NCBI GenBank assembly: GCA_030680355.1
Contig: JAUXVF010000004.1
Coordinates: 1 to 40,129, forward strand
DNA: 40,129 nucleotides
Source: Caulobacter sp.
Lineage (GTDB): Bacteria > Pseudomonadota > Alphaproteobacteria > Caulobacterales > Caulobacteraceae
Direction: 5' to 3'
In this document: positions 1-8,033 of the stretch, piece by piece
Layout: each line of letters begins with the position of its first letter
Position numbering within the stretch: position 1 is the first letter of the stretch
Position numbers and translations under genes: made by a program
Notes under the pieces: generated by a model
Databases searched by the model: none
The model's input: the letters and a program-made list of their open reading frames with translations, nothing else
Told to the model about the DNA's origin: nothing

Positions 1-436
1 ATCCTTCCTCTCGTCCCGCTGCATGGGGAGGGCGTCTCGGCCAGGCGATCCGATGCGGCGGCGGGGTGGAGTTCGAACGGGAAGTTCGACCGGCGCCAGT
101 CGTGAAAGCCCCTCCGTCGCCGCCAATGGCATCCCGACGGAGCGGAACTGGAACGACCTCTGACCGGACGAGCGGCAGGCATGCGGGGGATACGCATGCG
201 GTCCGGGGACGGCGCGCCGCCGCCCGCCCGTCGGAGGCTTCTGCCGGCTATGCCCTAAGAGGGCTGCCTACCGGCGGCCACCGGATAACGGATTTCGCGG
301 AGCGCGACGGCCCTCAGCCTTCTCAGCCCCTCTACGACCACCATCCGGCTGAGGCCGGAGCGCTCCGCGCCCTCCCTGCCTTCACTTTGGCCCCGCCACG
401 TGAAGCGGCTTCGCCGTGCGCCCTGCAAACTGCCGA
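1..436. other. Gene-free left edge, no supported feature
   Basis: No reading frame here looks like a real protein on either strand. The open frames are arginine- and alanine-rich translations typical of antisense or random high-GC DNA. In relatives, coaBC often follows ubiB, but I see no CoaBC-like sequence. The 6-mer GCATGC occurs twice about 15 bases apart near 180-200. The first 30 bases contain CCCGCTGCATGGGGAGGG, which resembles intergenic repeat fragments I associate with Caulobacterales genomes; that is recollection only. The stretch may hold the end of an element or gene lying left of the window. Confidence 0.4.
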
Positions 437-1942
437 TCAGGCCTGGCTCAGCGCCCAGGCCAGCACGAAGGCGGCGCCCGCCACGGCCGCACCGGCCGCG
501 AACCAGGCGAAGCCCGGCGCGGCGACGGGTTCGACAACGACCGGCGGCGCGGTCTCGGCCTCGGCCAGTCGGGCGATAGCGCGCAGGGCGCGAACGGCCT
601 CGTCGGCGAGCTCCCGCACCCGGGCGACCGGCGACAGCTCCCGCGCGATCCAGCGCCGCACCACCGGATCGGCGGCGGCCCACAGGTCGTGATCGGGGCA
701 GAGCCGGCGGGCGACGCCCTCGACCGTGACCATGGTCTTCTGCAGCAGCACCAGTTCGGGGCGCAGGCGCATCTCGAACAGGGCGGTGATCTCGAACAGC
801 TGGGTCAGCAGCCGGCTCATCGAGACCTGGTTCGCCGCCCGGCCGAAAACCGGCTCGCCGACCGCGCGCAGGGCCTGGGCGAAGGCGTCGCGATCATGAT
901 GGGCGGGCACATAGCCGGCCTCGAAATGCACCTCGGCGACCCGGGCGTAATCGCGGGTCAGGAAGCCGTAGAGGATCTCGGCCAGGTAGCGTCGCTCGCG
1001 CGGACCCAGTCGACCGACGATGCCGAAGTCGACCGCCGTCAGCTCGGCCGGGGCGACGACGAACAGGTTTCCCTCATGCAGATCGGCATGGAAGACGCCG
1101 TGATCGAGGGCCTGGGCCAGGAACGCCCGGATGACATTGTCGGCCAGGGCCTGACGGTCGAGGCCGGGCAGCTCCAGCGTCGCCGGGTCCGACAGCGGCG
1201 CGCCGCCGACCCATTCCAGCGTCAGCACCCGTTTGGCCACGCCGTCCCAGATCACGCCGGGCGCGCGCATATAGCCGTCACGGGCCATGACCTCGGCCAT
1301 TTCGGCGGCGCCGGCGGCTTCGAACCGCATGTCCAGTTCCAGCTGCAGGGCCCGGATCACGGTCGCGACAAAGGCGACCGGCTCCAGTCGCCGGGCGGCG
1401 GGAACCAGGCCCTCGATCAGCCGGGCGGCCAGCAGCAGGGTGCGGCTGTCATCGGCCACGCGTCGCTCGACGCCCGGCCGCAGCACCTTGACCGCCACCC
1501 GCCGGCCATCGGCCATGACCGCCTCATGCGCCTGGGCCAGCGAGGCGGCCGCGACCGCCCCGCCGAAGATCGGAAACAGCTCGGCCACCGGCCGGCCCAG
1601 TTCGCGTTCGATCTCGGCCCGCGCCTGATCATCGGGGAAGGGCGGCAGCCGGTCCTTCAGGCGCGACAGATCGTCGGCAAAAGCGGCCCCGAAGACATCG
1701 GCCCGGGTCGACAAAACCTGCCCAAGCTTGATCGCCACCGGGCCCAGCCGTTCCAGAGCCCGCGCCAGCCGCTCGCCGGGACGGCCCTGGCGGGCGGCGC
1801 GACCGGCGAACAACCGCAGGAAGCCGGCCAGGGCGCGCGTGCCGGGCGGCAGGGCGGGGTCCAGTTCGCGCGGCAGAAGGGCGTCGGCGCGGATCAGGGT
1901 CCAGCCGGCGGCCAGCAGTCGGGCGAAGGCGGCGATATCCAT
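437..1942 (-). CDS. ubiB: UbiB-family atypical kinase/ATPase of ubiquinone biosynthesis
   Basis: This is a 501-residue member of the ABC1/ADCK/UbiB family. The family acts at the membrane and is needed for ubiquinone biosynthesis; the E. coli protein is 546 residues and is thought to use ATPase activity to help handle lipid intermediates. The family-specific KxGQ motif is at residues 72-75 (KLGQ). The alanine-rich loop that replaces the glycine-rich loop is near 130-133 (AAAS), the ATP-binding lysine is in VAVK near 152, and the catalytic and metal motifs are HADLHEGN and DFG. The C-terminus ends in one hydrophobic helix, a probable membrane anchor. The start is ATG four bases after the ubiE stop, so the two genes form one transcription unit. 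Confidence 0.95.
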   Translation of the reverse strand: MDIAAFARLLAAGWTLIRADALLPRELDPALPPGTRALAGFLRLFAGRAARQGRPGERLARALERLGPVAIKLGQVLSTRADVFGAAFADDLSRLKDRLPPFPDDQARAEIERELGRPVAELFPIFGGAVAAASLAQAHEAVMADGRRVAVKVLRPGVERRVADDSRTLLLAARLIEGLVPAARRLEPVAFVATVIRALQLELDMRFEAAGAAEMAEVMARDGYMRAPGVIWDGVAKRVLTLEWVGGAPLSDPATLELPGLDRQALADNVIRAFLAQALDHGVFHADLHEGNLFVVAPAELTAVDFGIVGRLGPRERRYLAEILYGFLTRDYARVAEVHFEAGYVPAHHDRDAFAQALRAVGEPVFGRAANQVSMSRLLTQLFEITALFEMRLRPELVLLQKTMVTVEGVARRLCPDHDLWAAADPVVRRWIARELSPVARVRELADEAVRALRAIARLAEAETAPPVVVEPVAAPGFAWFAAGAAVAGAAFVLAWALSQA

Positions 1943-1946
1943 TTCG

Positions 1947-2705
1947 CTAGAGAACCCGCCCCGTGTGCAGGGCCGCCACGCCGCCGGTGAAATTGGTGAA
2001 GGAGACCCGGCCGAACCCGGCCCGCTCGATCATGCCCGCGAAGGTCTTCTGGTCGGGAAAGCGGCGGATGCTTTCGACCAGGTACTGGTAGGACTCGCGG
2101 TCGCCGGCCACCCATTCGCCGATCTGCGGAATGGCCTTGAACGACCAGGCGTCATAGGCGGCGCGCAGGGCCATGCCGGTCGGCCGGCTGAATTCGAGAC
2201 AGACGAAACGACCGCCCGGTTTGAGCACCCGCCGCGCCTCGCGCAGGGCGGCGTCGATGTCGGTGACGTTGCGAATGCCGAAGGCGATGGAATAGGCGTC
2301 GGCGCAGGCGTCGGGCAGCGGCAGGCGCTGGGCGTCGGCCACCCCCCAGGTCACTTCCGGCGGCGCGCCCTTGTCGCGACCGGCGGCGATCATCTCGGCA
2401 TTGTAGTCGAGGACATGGATGGTCGCGTCATCACCCCCCCGGCGCTCCTGGGCGGCGCGGGTCATTTTCGCATAGCGGCGGGCCATGTCGCCGGTGCCGC
2501 CGGCGACGTCGAGGATGACCTCGCCGGGCTGCGGATTGAGCCGGGCGGCGGTGGCGTCCTTCCAGATCCGGTGAACGCCCGCGCTCATCAGATCATTCAT
2601 CAGGTCATAGCGACCGGCGACGCGGTCGAAGACGCCGCGGACCAGACCGGGCTTCTCGGTCGGGTCAACGTCACGGTAGCCGAAGCTGGCGGTGCTCTCG
2701 CTCAT
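1947..2705 (-). CDS. ubiE: UbiE, ubiquinone/menaquinone biosynthesis C-methyltransferase
   Basis: A 252-residue SAM-dependent C-methyltransferase that methylates the benzoquinone ring late in ubiquinone synthesis (and demethylmenaquinone where present). The N-terminal [20 protein letters not shown] block and the SAM-binding motif [11 protein letters not shown] are both classic UbiE signatures. FGIRNVTD and a C-terminal [12 protein letters not shown] tail also fit the family. I chose the ATG beginning [10 protein letters not shown] because homology begins there; a longer frame upstream would run through the divergent mutM start. It is first in an operon with ubiB (4-base gap) and divergent from mutM, with 49 bases between the two starts. 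Confidence 0.96.
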   Translation of the reverse strand: MSESTASFGYRDVDPTEKPGLVRGVFDRVAGRYDLMNDLMSAGVHRIWKDATAARLNPQPGEVILDVAGGTGDMARRYAKMTRAAQERRGGDDATIHVLDYNAEMIAAGRDKGAPPEVTWGVADAQRLPLPDACADAYSIAFGIRNVTDIDAALREARRVLKPGGRFVCLEFSRPTGMALRAAYDAWSFKAIPQIGEWVAGDRESYQYLVESIRRFPDQKTFAGMIERAGFGRVSFTNFTGGVAALHTGRVL

Positions 2706-2754
2706 GGCGCTGATCCATAGACCGCAGCGCCCGCGTCCGCTAGCCAAGGCGACC

Positions 2755-3618
2755 ATGCCCGAGCTTCCCGAAGTCGAAACCGTCCGCAGGGGCCTGGCCC
2801 CCACCCTGGAAGGCGCCCGCCTGTCGCGGGTCGAGCAACGCCGTCCCGATCTGCGCTTTCCCTTCCCCGACGGTTTCGTCCAGCGCCTGACCGGCGCCCG
2901 TATCGAAACCCTCGAGCGGCGGGCCAAATATCTCCTGGCCCGCCTGGACCGGGGCGATGTGTTGATCATGCATCTGGGCATGACCGGCAGGTTCGAGATC
3001 GAGACGGCCCTGACTGCGGGTCGGCTGGGCGACTTTCATTTCGCCGCCCCGCCCGATCCGAAACACGCCCATGTGGTCTTCGAGACCGAGGCCGGCGGCC
3101 GGGTCACCTACTACGACCCCCGCCGGTTCGGCTTCATGGGCCTGATCCCCCAGGCCGAGGTTCTGACCCACCCCTGGTTCGCCGCCATGGGCCCCGAGCC
3201 GCTGGGGCCGGACTTTGACGCCGCCCATCTGGCCGCGGCCTTCGCCGGTCGCAAACAGAGTCCCAAGACCCTGCTGCTGGACCAGCGCATCGTGGCTGGC
3301 CTGGGCAACATCTATGTCTGCGAGGCGCTGCACCGGGCGGGGATTTCGCCGCTGAAGCCGGCGGGCCGGATCGCGAAGACAAAACTGCCCGGCCTCGTCG
3401 CCACCATCCGCGAAGTGCTCGAGGAGGCCATCACCGCCGGCGGTTCGACCCTGCGCGATTTCGCCGCCGCCGATGGCGCCCTCGGCTATTTCCAGCACAG
3501 TTTCCAGGCCTATGGCCGGGAAAAGGCGCCCTGCCTGGCGCCGGGCTGCGGCGGGACCATCACCCGAACGGTCCAGGCCGGGCGTTCGACTTTTTATTGC
3601 CCCCAATGCCAGCGATAG
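2755..3618 (+). CDS. mutM: MutM/Fpg, formamidopyrimidine-DNA glycosylase
   Basis: A 287-residue bifunctional DNA glycosylase/AP lyase that removes 8-oxoguanine and formamidopyrimidines. The start is fixed by the invariant N-terminus [14 protein letters not shown], in which Pro2 becomes the catalytic amine and Glu3 assists. A lysine in the AKYLL segment and the [11 protein letters not shown] block follow. The C-terminus carries the zinc finger, C-x4-C (CLAPGC) then C-x2-C (CPQC), ending QCQR as is usual. Length is normal for the family. It is divergent from ubiE and is followed after 31 bases by a secreted-protein gene that may be co-transcribed. Confidence 0.97.
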   Translation: MPELPEVETVRRGLAPTLEGARLSRVEQRRPDLRFPFPDGFVQRLTGARIETLERRAKYLLARLDRGDVLIMHLGMTGRFEIETALTAGRLGDFHFAAPPDPKHAHVVFETEAGGRVTYYDPRRFGFMGLIPQAEVLTHPWFAAMGPEPLGPDFDAAHLAAAFAGRKQSPKTLLLDQRIVAGLGNIYVCEALHRAGISPLKPAGRIAKTKLPGLVATIREVLEEAITAGGSTLRDFAAADGALGYFQHSFQAYGREKAPCLAPGCGGTITRTVQAGRSTFYCPQCQR

Positions 3619-3649
3619 GGTCGGGGTCCGTCCACAGGGAAAGTGTCCG

Positions 3650-4525
3650 ATGAGTTTTCGCCTGCCGCGCGCCCTGGGCGTTCTTTCGACAGCGCTCTGC
3701 CTGTTCCTGGCCGCGCCCGCCGCCGCCGAGCCGCCGGTCTGGACCATCCGGGACGCGGACTCGACCATCGTCCTGTTCGGGTCGGTGCATGTCCTGCCGG
3801 AAGGGCTGGCCTGGCGGCCGGCCGCCCTGGACGCGGCCCTGGCCCGGGCGGACGACCTCTGGTTCGAAACCCCGGTCGACGGCGAGGGCGAGACCCAGGC
3901 CGTTCAGGCGGCGCAACAGAACGGCTATCTGCCCGCCGGTGAAAGCCTGACCGCCCTGCTGACGCCGCAGGGCCGCGCCCGGCTGGAACGGGTGGGCGGC
4001 CGGCTCGGCGTCTCTCCGGCCGGCATCGATCGACTGCGCCCCTGGCTGGCCGACATCACCCTGGGACTGCTGGCGCTGGCCCGGCAGGGCGCAGTGGCCA
4101 GCGCAGGCGTCGAAAAGGTGCTGGCCGACGCGGCGCCGGCGGCCCGACGCCGGGCCTTCGAGACCCCGGCCGACCAGATCGCCTTCTTCGCCGACGCCCC
4201 GCTGGCCGATCAACTGGCGTCGCTCGAGGACACGCTGCGCCAGCTCGACGAAGAGCCCGCCTTTTTCGATGAACTGATCTCCGCCTGGGCGCGCGGCGAC
4301 ACGGCCCGGATCGAGGCCCTCGGCCTGACCCCGATGAAGACGGCGTCCGTGGTGCTCTATGACCGCCTGATCGTGCAGAGAAACCGGCGCTGGGCGGCGA
4401 CCATCGCCGAACGGCTGGCCGGGTCGGGCGAAACCGTGATCGTGGTCGGCGCCGGGCATCTGGTGGGTCCCGACAGCGTGCCGGCGCTGCTGCGCGCCCG
4501 CGGCATCCCTGTCGAAGGCCCTTGA
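3650..4525 (+). CDS. TraB/GumN-family secreted protein
   Basis: A 291-residue protein with a clear Sec signal peptide ([10 protein letters not shown], then a hydrophobic run ending APAAAE). It therefore acts in the periplasm or envelope. The mature part fits the TraB/GumN family: a GSVHVLP (GxxH-type) motif near residue 44 and a C-terminal [13 protein letters not shown] block near 265. These are the conserved histidine motifs linked to a predicted metal-dependent hydrolase fold. The substrate is unknown. The start ATG has AGGGAAAG just upstream. It follows mutM after 31 bases. The family assignment is good but the molecular function is not known. Confidence 0.85.
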   Translation: MSFRLPRALGVLSTALCLFLAAPAAAEPPVWTIRDADSTIVLFGSVHVLPEGLAWRPAALDAALARADDLWFETPVDGEGETQAVQAAQQNGYLPAGESLTALLTPQGRARLERVGGRLGVSPAGIDRLRPWLADITLGLLALARQGAVASAGVEKVLADAAPAARRRAFETPADQIAFFADAPLADQLASLEDTLRQLDEEPAFFDELISAWARGDTARIEALGLTPMKTASVVLYDRLIVQRNRRWAATIAERLAGSGETVIVVGAGHLVGPDSVPALLRARGIPVEGP

Positions 4526-4556
4526 GCCGAAGCGGGCGGGCGGGCAAAACCCGCTC

Positions 4557-5336
4557 ATGACCTATCAAACCCTGATCATCGAAACGCCCGCCGACGGCGT
4601 GACCCTCATCCGCCTCAACCGCCCCGAGGCGCTCAACGCCCTCAACAGCGCCCTGCTCGGCGAGCTGGGCCAGGCCCTGGACGCCGCGGCGACCGACGAC
4701 GGCGTACGCTGCGTCGTCCTGACCGGCTCGGAGAAAGCCTTCGCCGCCGGCGCCGACATCAAGGAGATGTCGGACAAGTCCTACGCCCAGATGATGACCC
4801 AGGACTTCTTCACCGCCGCAGCCCGCAAGCTGGAACAGTTCCGCAAGCCGGTCATCGCCGCGGTCAGCGGCTACGCCCTGGGCGGCGGCTGCGAACTGGC
4901 CATGATGTGCGACTTCGTCATCGCCTCGGAGACGGCGAAGTTCGGCCAGCCGGAAATCAACCTCGGCGTCGCCCCCGGCATCGGCGGCACCCAGCGCCTG
5001 ACCCGCTTCGTCGGCAAGTCCAAGGCCATGGACATGATCCTGACCGCCCGGATGATGGACGCCGCCGAGGCCGAGCGCGCCGGTCTGGTGTCACGGGTGG
5101 TCCCCGTCGACAAACTGCTGGAGACCGCCCTCGAGGCCGCCGGCAAGATCGCCGGCCATTCGCCGCTGGCGGTGACGATGAACAAGGAACTGGTCGAGGC
5201 GGCCTACGAAACCACCCTGACCACGGGCGTGGCCCTGGAGCGGCGGCTGTTCCACAGCCTGTTCGCCTTCGAGGACCAGAAGGAAGGCATGGCCGCCTTC
5301 ATGGAAAAGCGCAAACCGGTCTTCAAGGGGCGGTAG
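4557..5336 (+). CDS. Enoyl-CoA hydratase (crotonase family)
   Basis: A 259-residue crotonase-fold enzyme that adds water to trans-2-enoyl-CoA in fatty-acid beta-oxidation. It is very close to the classical mitochondrial type. The oxyanion-hole segment AAGADIKEM and the catalytic glutamates, in [11 protein letters not shown] (near 113) and FGQPEINLG (near 133), are all present, so this is a true hydratase rather than a degenerate homologue. It starts 31 bases after the TraB/GumN gene. Its last 14 bases overlap the 3' end of the opposite-strand lipoprotein gene. Exact chain-length specificity cannot be read from the sequence. Confidence 0.93.
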   Translation: MTYQTLIIETPADGVTLIRLNRPEALNALNSALLGELGQALDAAATDDGVRCVVLTGSEKAFAAGADIKEMSDKSYAQMMTQDFFTAAARKLEQFRKPVIAAVSGYALGGGCELAMMCDFVIASETAKFGQPEINLGVAPGIGGTQRLTRFVGKSKAMDMILTARMMDAAEAERAGLVSRVVPVDKLLETALEAAGKIAGHSPLAVTMNKELVEAAYETTLTTGVALERRLFHSLFAFEDQKEGMAAFMEKRKPVFKGR

Positions 5337-5751
5337 CGACCGTAGCGGCCGGCGACAGGGCCGCGGCGGCCTCGTCAGTCGCCAGCCACTTGGCGAAGCG
5401 CAGCGCCCGCCCCTGGGCCGCCCCGGGCCCCTTGGTGACCAGCATCTGGGCCGGCGCGCCGTCCACCGCGATTTGCCAACGATGTTCGAGCCGGACAAAG
5501 CCCAGCCGTTGCAGCCGATTGGCCAGCAGCGCCTGGCGCGTCACCACCAGGGCGGACCGGGCCGCCTCCGCCAGCGCGAGCAGGTCCTGCGGCCCGGCGG
5601 CGCTGACGGCGAGGTCCGTCTCGCCATGGGCGGCGGCGGCCCTGCGCAGCGGTTCGTCAAGATCGGGATCACAGATCACCGTCAGGGGCGCGGCGTCACC
5701 GCCGCAGCTGGCGAGCGCCAGGGTCGAAAGCAGAAAGAGGCGGCGATCCAT
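5323..5751 (-). CDS. Small lipoprotein, ModA/periplasmic-binding-like
   Basis: A 142-residue product starting [18 protein letters not shown], a lipoprotein signal peptide with lipobox LASC. The mature part resembles the start and end of periplasmic molybdate-binding (ModA-type) proteins: an early [11 protein letters not shown] segment, a middle [11 protein letters not shown] part and a late [17 protein letters not shown] helix typical of solute-binding protein C-termini. It is only about half the usual length of about 250 residues, so it is either a minimal domain or a shrunken relic. No ABC permease or ATPase is nearby. It is convergent with the enoyl-CoA hydratase and overlaps it by 14 bases. 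An upstream in-frame ATG would add six residues; I prefer MDRR because it gives a proper signal peptide. Confidence 0.7.
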   Translation of the reverse strand: MDRRLFLLSTLALASCGGDAAPLTVICDPDLDEPLRRAAAAHGETDLAVSAAGPQDLLALAEAARSALVVTRQALLANRLQRLGFVRLEHRWQIAVDGAPAQMLVTKGPGAAQGRALRFAKWLATDEAAAALSPAATVATAP

Positions 5752-5793
5752 GGAAAGGTTGTACAACACCGGCGCCCCGGCGCCAGACTCGCA

Positions 5794-5822
5794 TTGACCG
5801 GGTCCGGGCCTTCCTGTATTTG
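5794..5822 (+). promoter_or_regulatory. Probable rpsT promoter
   Basis: TTGACC (5794-5799) is followed after 17 bases by TATTTG (5817-5822), about 70 bases before the rpsT start. The -35 box is strong and the -10 box is weak. A GANTC site (GACTC, 5786-5790) sits just upstream. No transcript data are available to confirm it. Confidence 0.4.
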
Positions 5823-5891
5823 CCCGCCCTTCAATTTATCCGGTGTGCGCGGTCGTCGCGAGCGCCTGTCCGTTCTGAGGTTCTACAATCC

Positions 5892-6161
5892 ATGGCCAAT
5901 AATCCCGGCGCCAAGAAGGCGATCCGCAAGATCGAGCGCCGCACCGAGGTCAACAAGGCCCGTCGCACCCGCGTTCGCACCTTCCTGCGCAAGTTCGATG
6001 AAGCCCTGTCCGCCGGCGACGCCGCCGCCGCCAAGGCCGCCTTCATCGTGGCCCAGTCGGAACTGATGCGGGCCGTGTCCAAGGGCGTCGTCCACAAGAA
6101 CACCGGTTCGCGCAAGGTTTCGCGCCTGAACGCCCAGCTGAAGAAGCTCGCGACCGCCTGA
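5892..6161 (+). CDS. rpsT: 30S ribosomal protein S20
   Basis: An 89-residue, lysine/arginine-rich protein that binds 16S rRNA early in 30S subunit assembly. The N-terminus [20 protein letters not shown] and the core [20 protein letters not shown] are diagnostic for S20. The start is the ATG at the family N-terminus; an in-frame upstream ATG would add 24 unrelated residues. Placement directly upstream of dnaA is the arrangement known in Caulobacter. Two hairpin terminators follow the stop, so most rpsT transcription should not run into dnaA. Confidence 0.97.
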   Translation: MANNPGAKKAIRKIERRTEVNKARRTRVRTFLRKFDEALSAGDAAAAKAAFIVAQSELMRAVSKGVVHKNTGSRKVSRLNAQLKKLATA

Positions 6162-6173
6162 TACGGCTTGTCG

Positions 6174-6200
6174 CGCGGGTGTCGAAAACCCGCGTTCTAT
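6174..6200 (+). terminator. rpsT terminator, proximal hairpin
   Basis: A 7-bp perfect stem, CGCGGGT (6174-6180) with ACCCGCG (6188-6194), has a 7-base loop and is followed by TTCTAT. It begins 12 bases after the rpsT stop codon. The stem is good but the T-run is interrupted. Confidence 0.6.
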
Positions 6201-6221
6201 TGAAAATTCAGTGACTTGATC

Positions 6222-6255
6222 AACCGGCAGGCGCCTTCGCGCCGGCCGGTTTTTC
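6222..6255 (+). terminator. rpsT terminator, distal strong hairpin
   Basis: Left arm AACCGGCAGGCGC (6222-6234), loop CTTC, right arm GCGCCGGCCGGTT (6239-6251). The stem has 12 paired positions and one A/G mismatch, and the 3' side runs into TTTTT (6250-6254). This is a textbook Rho-independent terminator and insulates dnaA from rpsT. Confidence 0.85.
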
Positions 6256-6312
6256 GCATCTGCGTTTCGCGCGTGCGGCGAAATCGCCCAGCCGAAAAAT
6301 ATCCCTCTGGCG

Positions 6313-6370
6313 GATTCCCTTGCGGCGCGAGGGGCCCCGATGAGTCAACAAAAAATCCGGGCCCGGACTC
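6313..6370 (+). promoter_or_regulatory. Cluster of three GANTC (CcrM) methylation sites upstream of dnaA
   Basis: GATTC at 6313-6317, GAGTC at 6342-6346 and GACTC at 6366-6370 lie within 58 bases and end 12 bases before the dnaA -35 box. GANTC is the target of the cell-cycle adenine methyltransferase CcrM in alphaproteobacteria. In C. crescentus, methylation of such sites in the dnaA promoter region is known to tie dnaA transcription to replication-fork passage. Presence of CcrM in this genome is inferred; it is not in the window. Confidence 0.6.
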
Positions 6371-6381
6371 AAATTTCCGGT

Positions 6382-6411
6382 TTGACCCACCGTTTTTGAG
6401 GCCGCTAGTGT
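6382..6411 (+). promoter_or_regulatory. Probable dnaA promoter (sigma-70/73 type)
   Basis: TTGACCC (6382-6388) is followed by GCTAGTGT (6404-6411). This fits the Caulobacter housekeeping form TTGACGS / GCTANAWC in its first half, with a 15-base gap. Transcription would begin near 6418, giving a leader of about 160 nt before the dnaA start, similar in scale to the long dnaA leader of C. crescentus. Confidence 0.55.
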
Positions 6412-6426
6412 GAGCCCCTCGACGCG

Positions 6427-6435
6427 TGATCCACT
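6427..6435 (+). promoter_or_regulatory. DnaA-box-like 9-mer (G-box) at dnaA promoter
   Basis: TGATCCACT differs at one position from the Caulobacter G-box form TGATCCACA. It lies just after the predicted transcription start, where DnaA binding could autorepress. One 9-mer with a mismatch is weak evidence by itself; a handful are expected by chance in a window this long. Confidence 0.35.
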
Positions 6436-6453
6436 TCCTTTTCAGGTTTGTGA

Positions 6454-6579
6454 ATGGCGACGGCGGATGCTTGGCGTCCGGCGGCTAAGCATCTGTTTGC
6501 GTTGAGCTTTTTCTTCTCTTCCGTGGGGGCGGAGAAGTACCGCAGGTATGTGAAATCTAGATGGGACGGGTGGGTCTGA
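6454..6579 (+). CDS. Putative 41-residue upstream ORF/leader peptide of dnaA
   Basis: An ATG at 6454 opens a 42-codon frame that ends with TGA at 6577-6579. It overlaps the dnaA ATG at 6579 in a TGATG arrangement, the classic geometry for translational coupling. The product would begin MATADAWRPAAKHLFALSFF and end WDGWV, with no family I recognise. It uses codons rare in the neighbours (TCT, AGA, TTT, TTG, AAA), which argues either for chance or for a regulatory leader rather than a stable protein. A weak CAGG lies 7 bases upstream. The dnaA leader hairpin lies inside this frame, so translating it would melt the hairpin. Confidence 0.35.
   Translation: MATADAWRPAAKHLFALSFFFSSVGAEKYRRYVKSRWDGWV
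6466..6493 (+). promoter_or_regulatory. Strong hairpin in the dnaA mRNA leader
   Basis: GATGCTTGGC (6466-6475) pairs with GCTAAGCATC (6484-6493) over 10 positions including one G-T, with an 8-base loop. There is no T-run directly after it, so it is not an obvious terminator. It lies about 90 bases before the dnaA start, inside the predicted 5' untranslated region. Confidence 0.5.
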
Positions 6580-8012
6580 TGACTTCTATGGGCGGGCGAA
6601 TGATGGCGGCGCAAACCTCGGCTGGCGTTGTCTGGACCAAGGCTCGCCTGGCCCTGCGCAAGGAACTGGGCGAGGCCGCGTTCGGCTCCTGGCTCGAACA
6701 GGCCGCCCTGCGTGAAATTCCCGGCGGACAGCTGGTGCTGGTCACTCCGACCGGCGTCGCCCGTGACTGGATCCGTCGCAACGCCTGGCGCCGCATCGGC
6801 GAGCTCTGGGCCGAGAACGACCCGGACGGCCGCAGCCTCGACCTGAAATCCCGCATGGAATTCGAAACTGACACCGGTGGCCTGGACGTGATCGCCGAGG
6901 CGATCGAGGTCATGGACGCGGTCGCCACCGACGCGCCGGCCGCCGCGCCCATGCCGGGCGTCCGCCCGGGCCGGGTCGCCGGCCTGCAGGAACGCTTCAC
7001 CTTCGACAGTTTCGTGCCCGGGCCGGCCAACGAGTTCGCCCACGCCGTCGCCCGGCGGGTCGCCTCCTGGGCCGACGGCCATTTCAATCCGGTGGTCTTC
7101 CACAGCTCTTACGGCTTCGGCAAAACCCACCTGCTCAACGCCATGGCCTGGGAGGCCATGCGTGCGGCGCCGGAGAAACGCGTGGTCTATCTGACCGCCG
7201 AGCGTTTCCTGTCGACCTTCGTGCGGGCGGTGATGGATCGCTCGACCGCCCTGTTCAAGGAAGAGCTGCGCGCCGCCGACCTGCTGCTGATCGACGACGT
7301 ACATTTCGTAGCCGGTAAACAGTCGACCCAGGAAGAGCTGTTCCACACCCTGACCGCCCTGATGGAAGACGGTCGCCGCGTGGTCTTTTCGGCCGACCGG
7401 CCGCCGGCCCAGATCACCGAGATGGACGCCCGCCTGCGGTCGCACCTGTCGGCCGGTCTGGTCTGCGGCATCGAGCCGGCCGACCGGACCCTGCGCATGG
7501 GCATCCTCGAGCGCAAGCTCGCGGCCCTGGGCCGCCAGGGCGGCTTCTCCGCCAGCGCCCGCCCCGAGGTTCTGCAATTCCTCTCCGACCGGTTCACAGA
7601 CAGCGTGCGGGAGCTGGAAGGCGCCCTCAACACCCTGGTCGCCCGCATGGGTCCCGAGGTCAGCGGGCTGTCGCTGGACGAGGCCCAGGCCATTCTGCGC
7701 CCGCACCTGCGCGGCGCCGAAAAGCGCATCACCATCGACGACATCCAGAAGGCCACGTCCGAGCATTTCGGCCTGCGCCAGGCCGACCTGATCTCCGAGC
7801 GCCGCAACCGCTCGGTGGCCCGGCCGCGTCAGGCGGCCATGTGGCTGGCCAAACAGCTGACCACCCGCTCGCTGCCGGACATCGGCCGGCGCTTCGGCGG
7901 CCGCGACCACACCACGGTTCTGCACGCCGTGCGCCGAATCGAGGCCCTCAAGGCCGATGATCCCCAACTGTCCCGCGACCTCGAAGCCCTGACCCGCAAA
8001 CTGCGCGGCTAG
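6579..8012 (+). CDS. dnaA: DnaA, chromosomal replication initiator
   Basis: DnaA is the AAA+ ATPase that binds DnaA boxes and melts the origin. With this start it has 477 residues. An N-terminal helicase-interaction domain (VWTKARLALRKELGEAAFGSWL) is followed by a linker. The AAA+ domain has a P-loop SSYGFGKTHLLN (near 177) and Walker B LLLIDDVHF (near 237). The C-terminal domain IV carries the DNA-binding signature GGRDHTTVLHAVRR (near 440). The usual first glycine of the P-loop is serine here. Five in-frame ATGs are possible (6561, 6579, 6588, 6600, 6603). I chose 6579 because GGTGG lies 5 bases upstream and its ATG overlaps the stop of an upstream small frame. Regulation by GANTC methylation and DnaA itself is suggested by the upstream sites. 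Confidence 0.95.
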   Translation: MTSMGGRMMAAQTSAGVVWTKARLALRKELGEAAFGSWLEQAALREIPGGQLVLVTPTGVARDWIRRNAWRRIGELWAENDPDGRSLDLKSRMEFETDTGGLDVIAEAIEVMDAVATDAPAAAPMPGVRPGRVAGLQERFTFDSFVPGPANEFAHAVARRVASWADGHFNPVVFHSSYGFGKTHLLNAMAWEAMRAAPEKRVVYLTAERFLSTFVRAVMDRSTALFKEELRAADLLLIDDVHFVAGKQSTQEELFHTLTALMEDGRRVVFSADRPPAQITEMDARLRSHLSAGLVCGIEPADRTLRMGILERKLAALGRQGGFSASARPEVLQFLSDRFTDSVRELEGALNTLVARMGPEVSGLSLDEAQAILRPHLRGAEKRITIDDIQKATSEHFGLRQADLISERRNRSVARPRQAAMWLAKQLTTRSLPDIGRRFGGRDHTTVLHAVRRIEALKADDPQLSRDLEALTRKLRG

Positions 8013-8033
8013 GGCTGAACGTCGGCGGCCCGG

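Noticed and set aside
2711..2719. TGATCCATA between ubiE and mutM as a DnaA box
   Set aside because: It has one mismatch to the G-box, but I estimate about four or five such matches by chance in a window of this size, and nothing else there suggests DnaA control.
6162..6578. Chromosome replication origin in the rpsT-dnaA gap
   Set aside because: Only one DnaA-box-like site and no AT-rich unwinding block are present. In Caulobacter the origin lies near hemE, not here. The features fit a promoter region instead.
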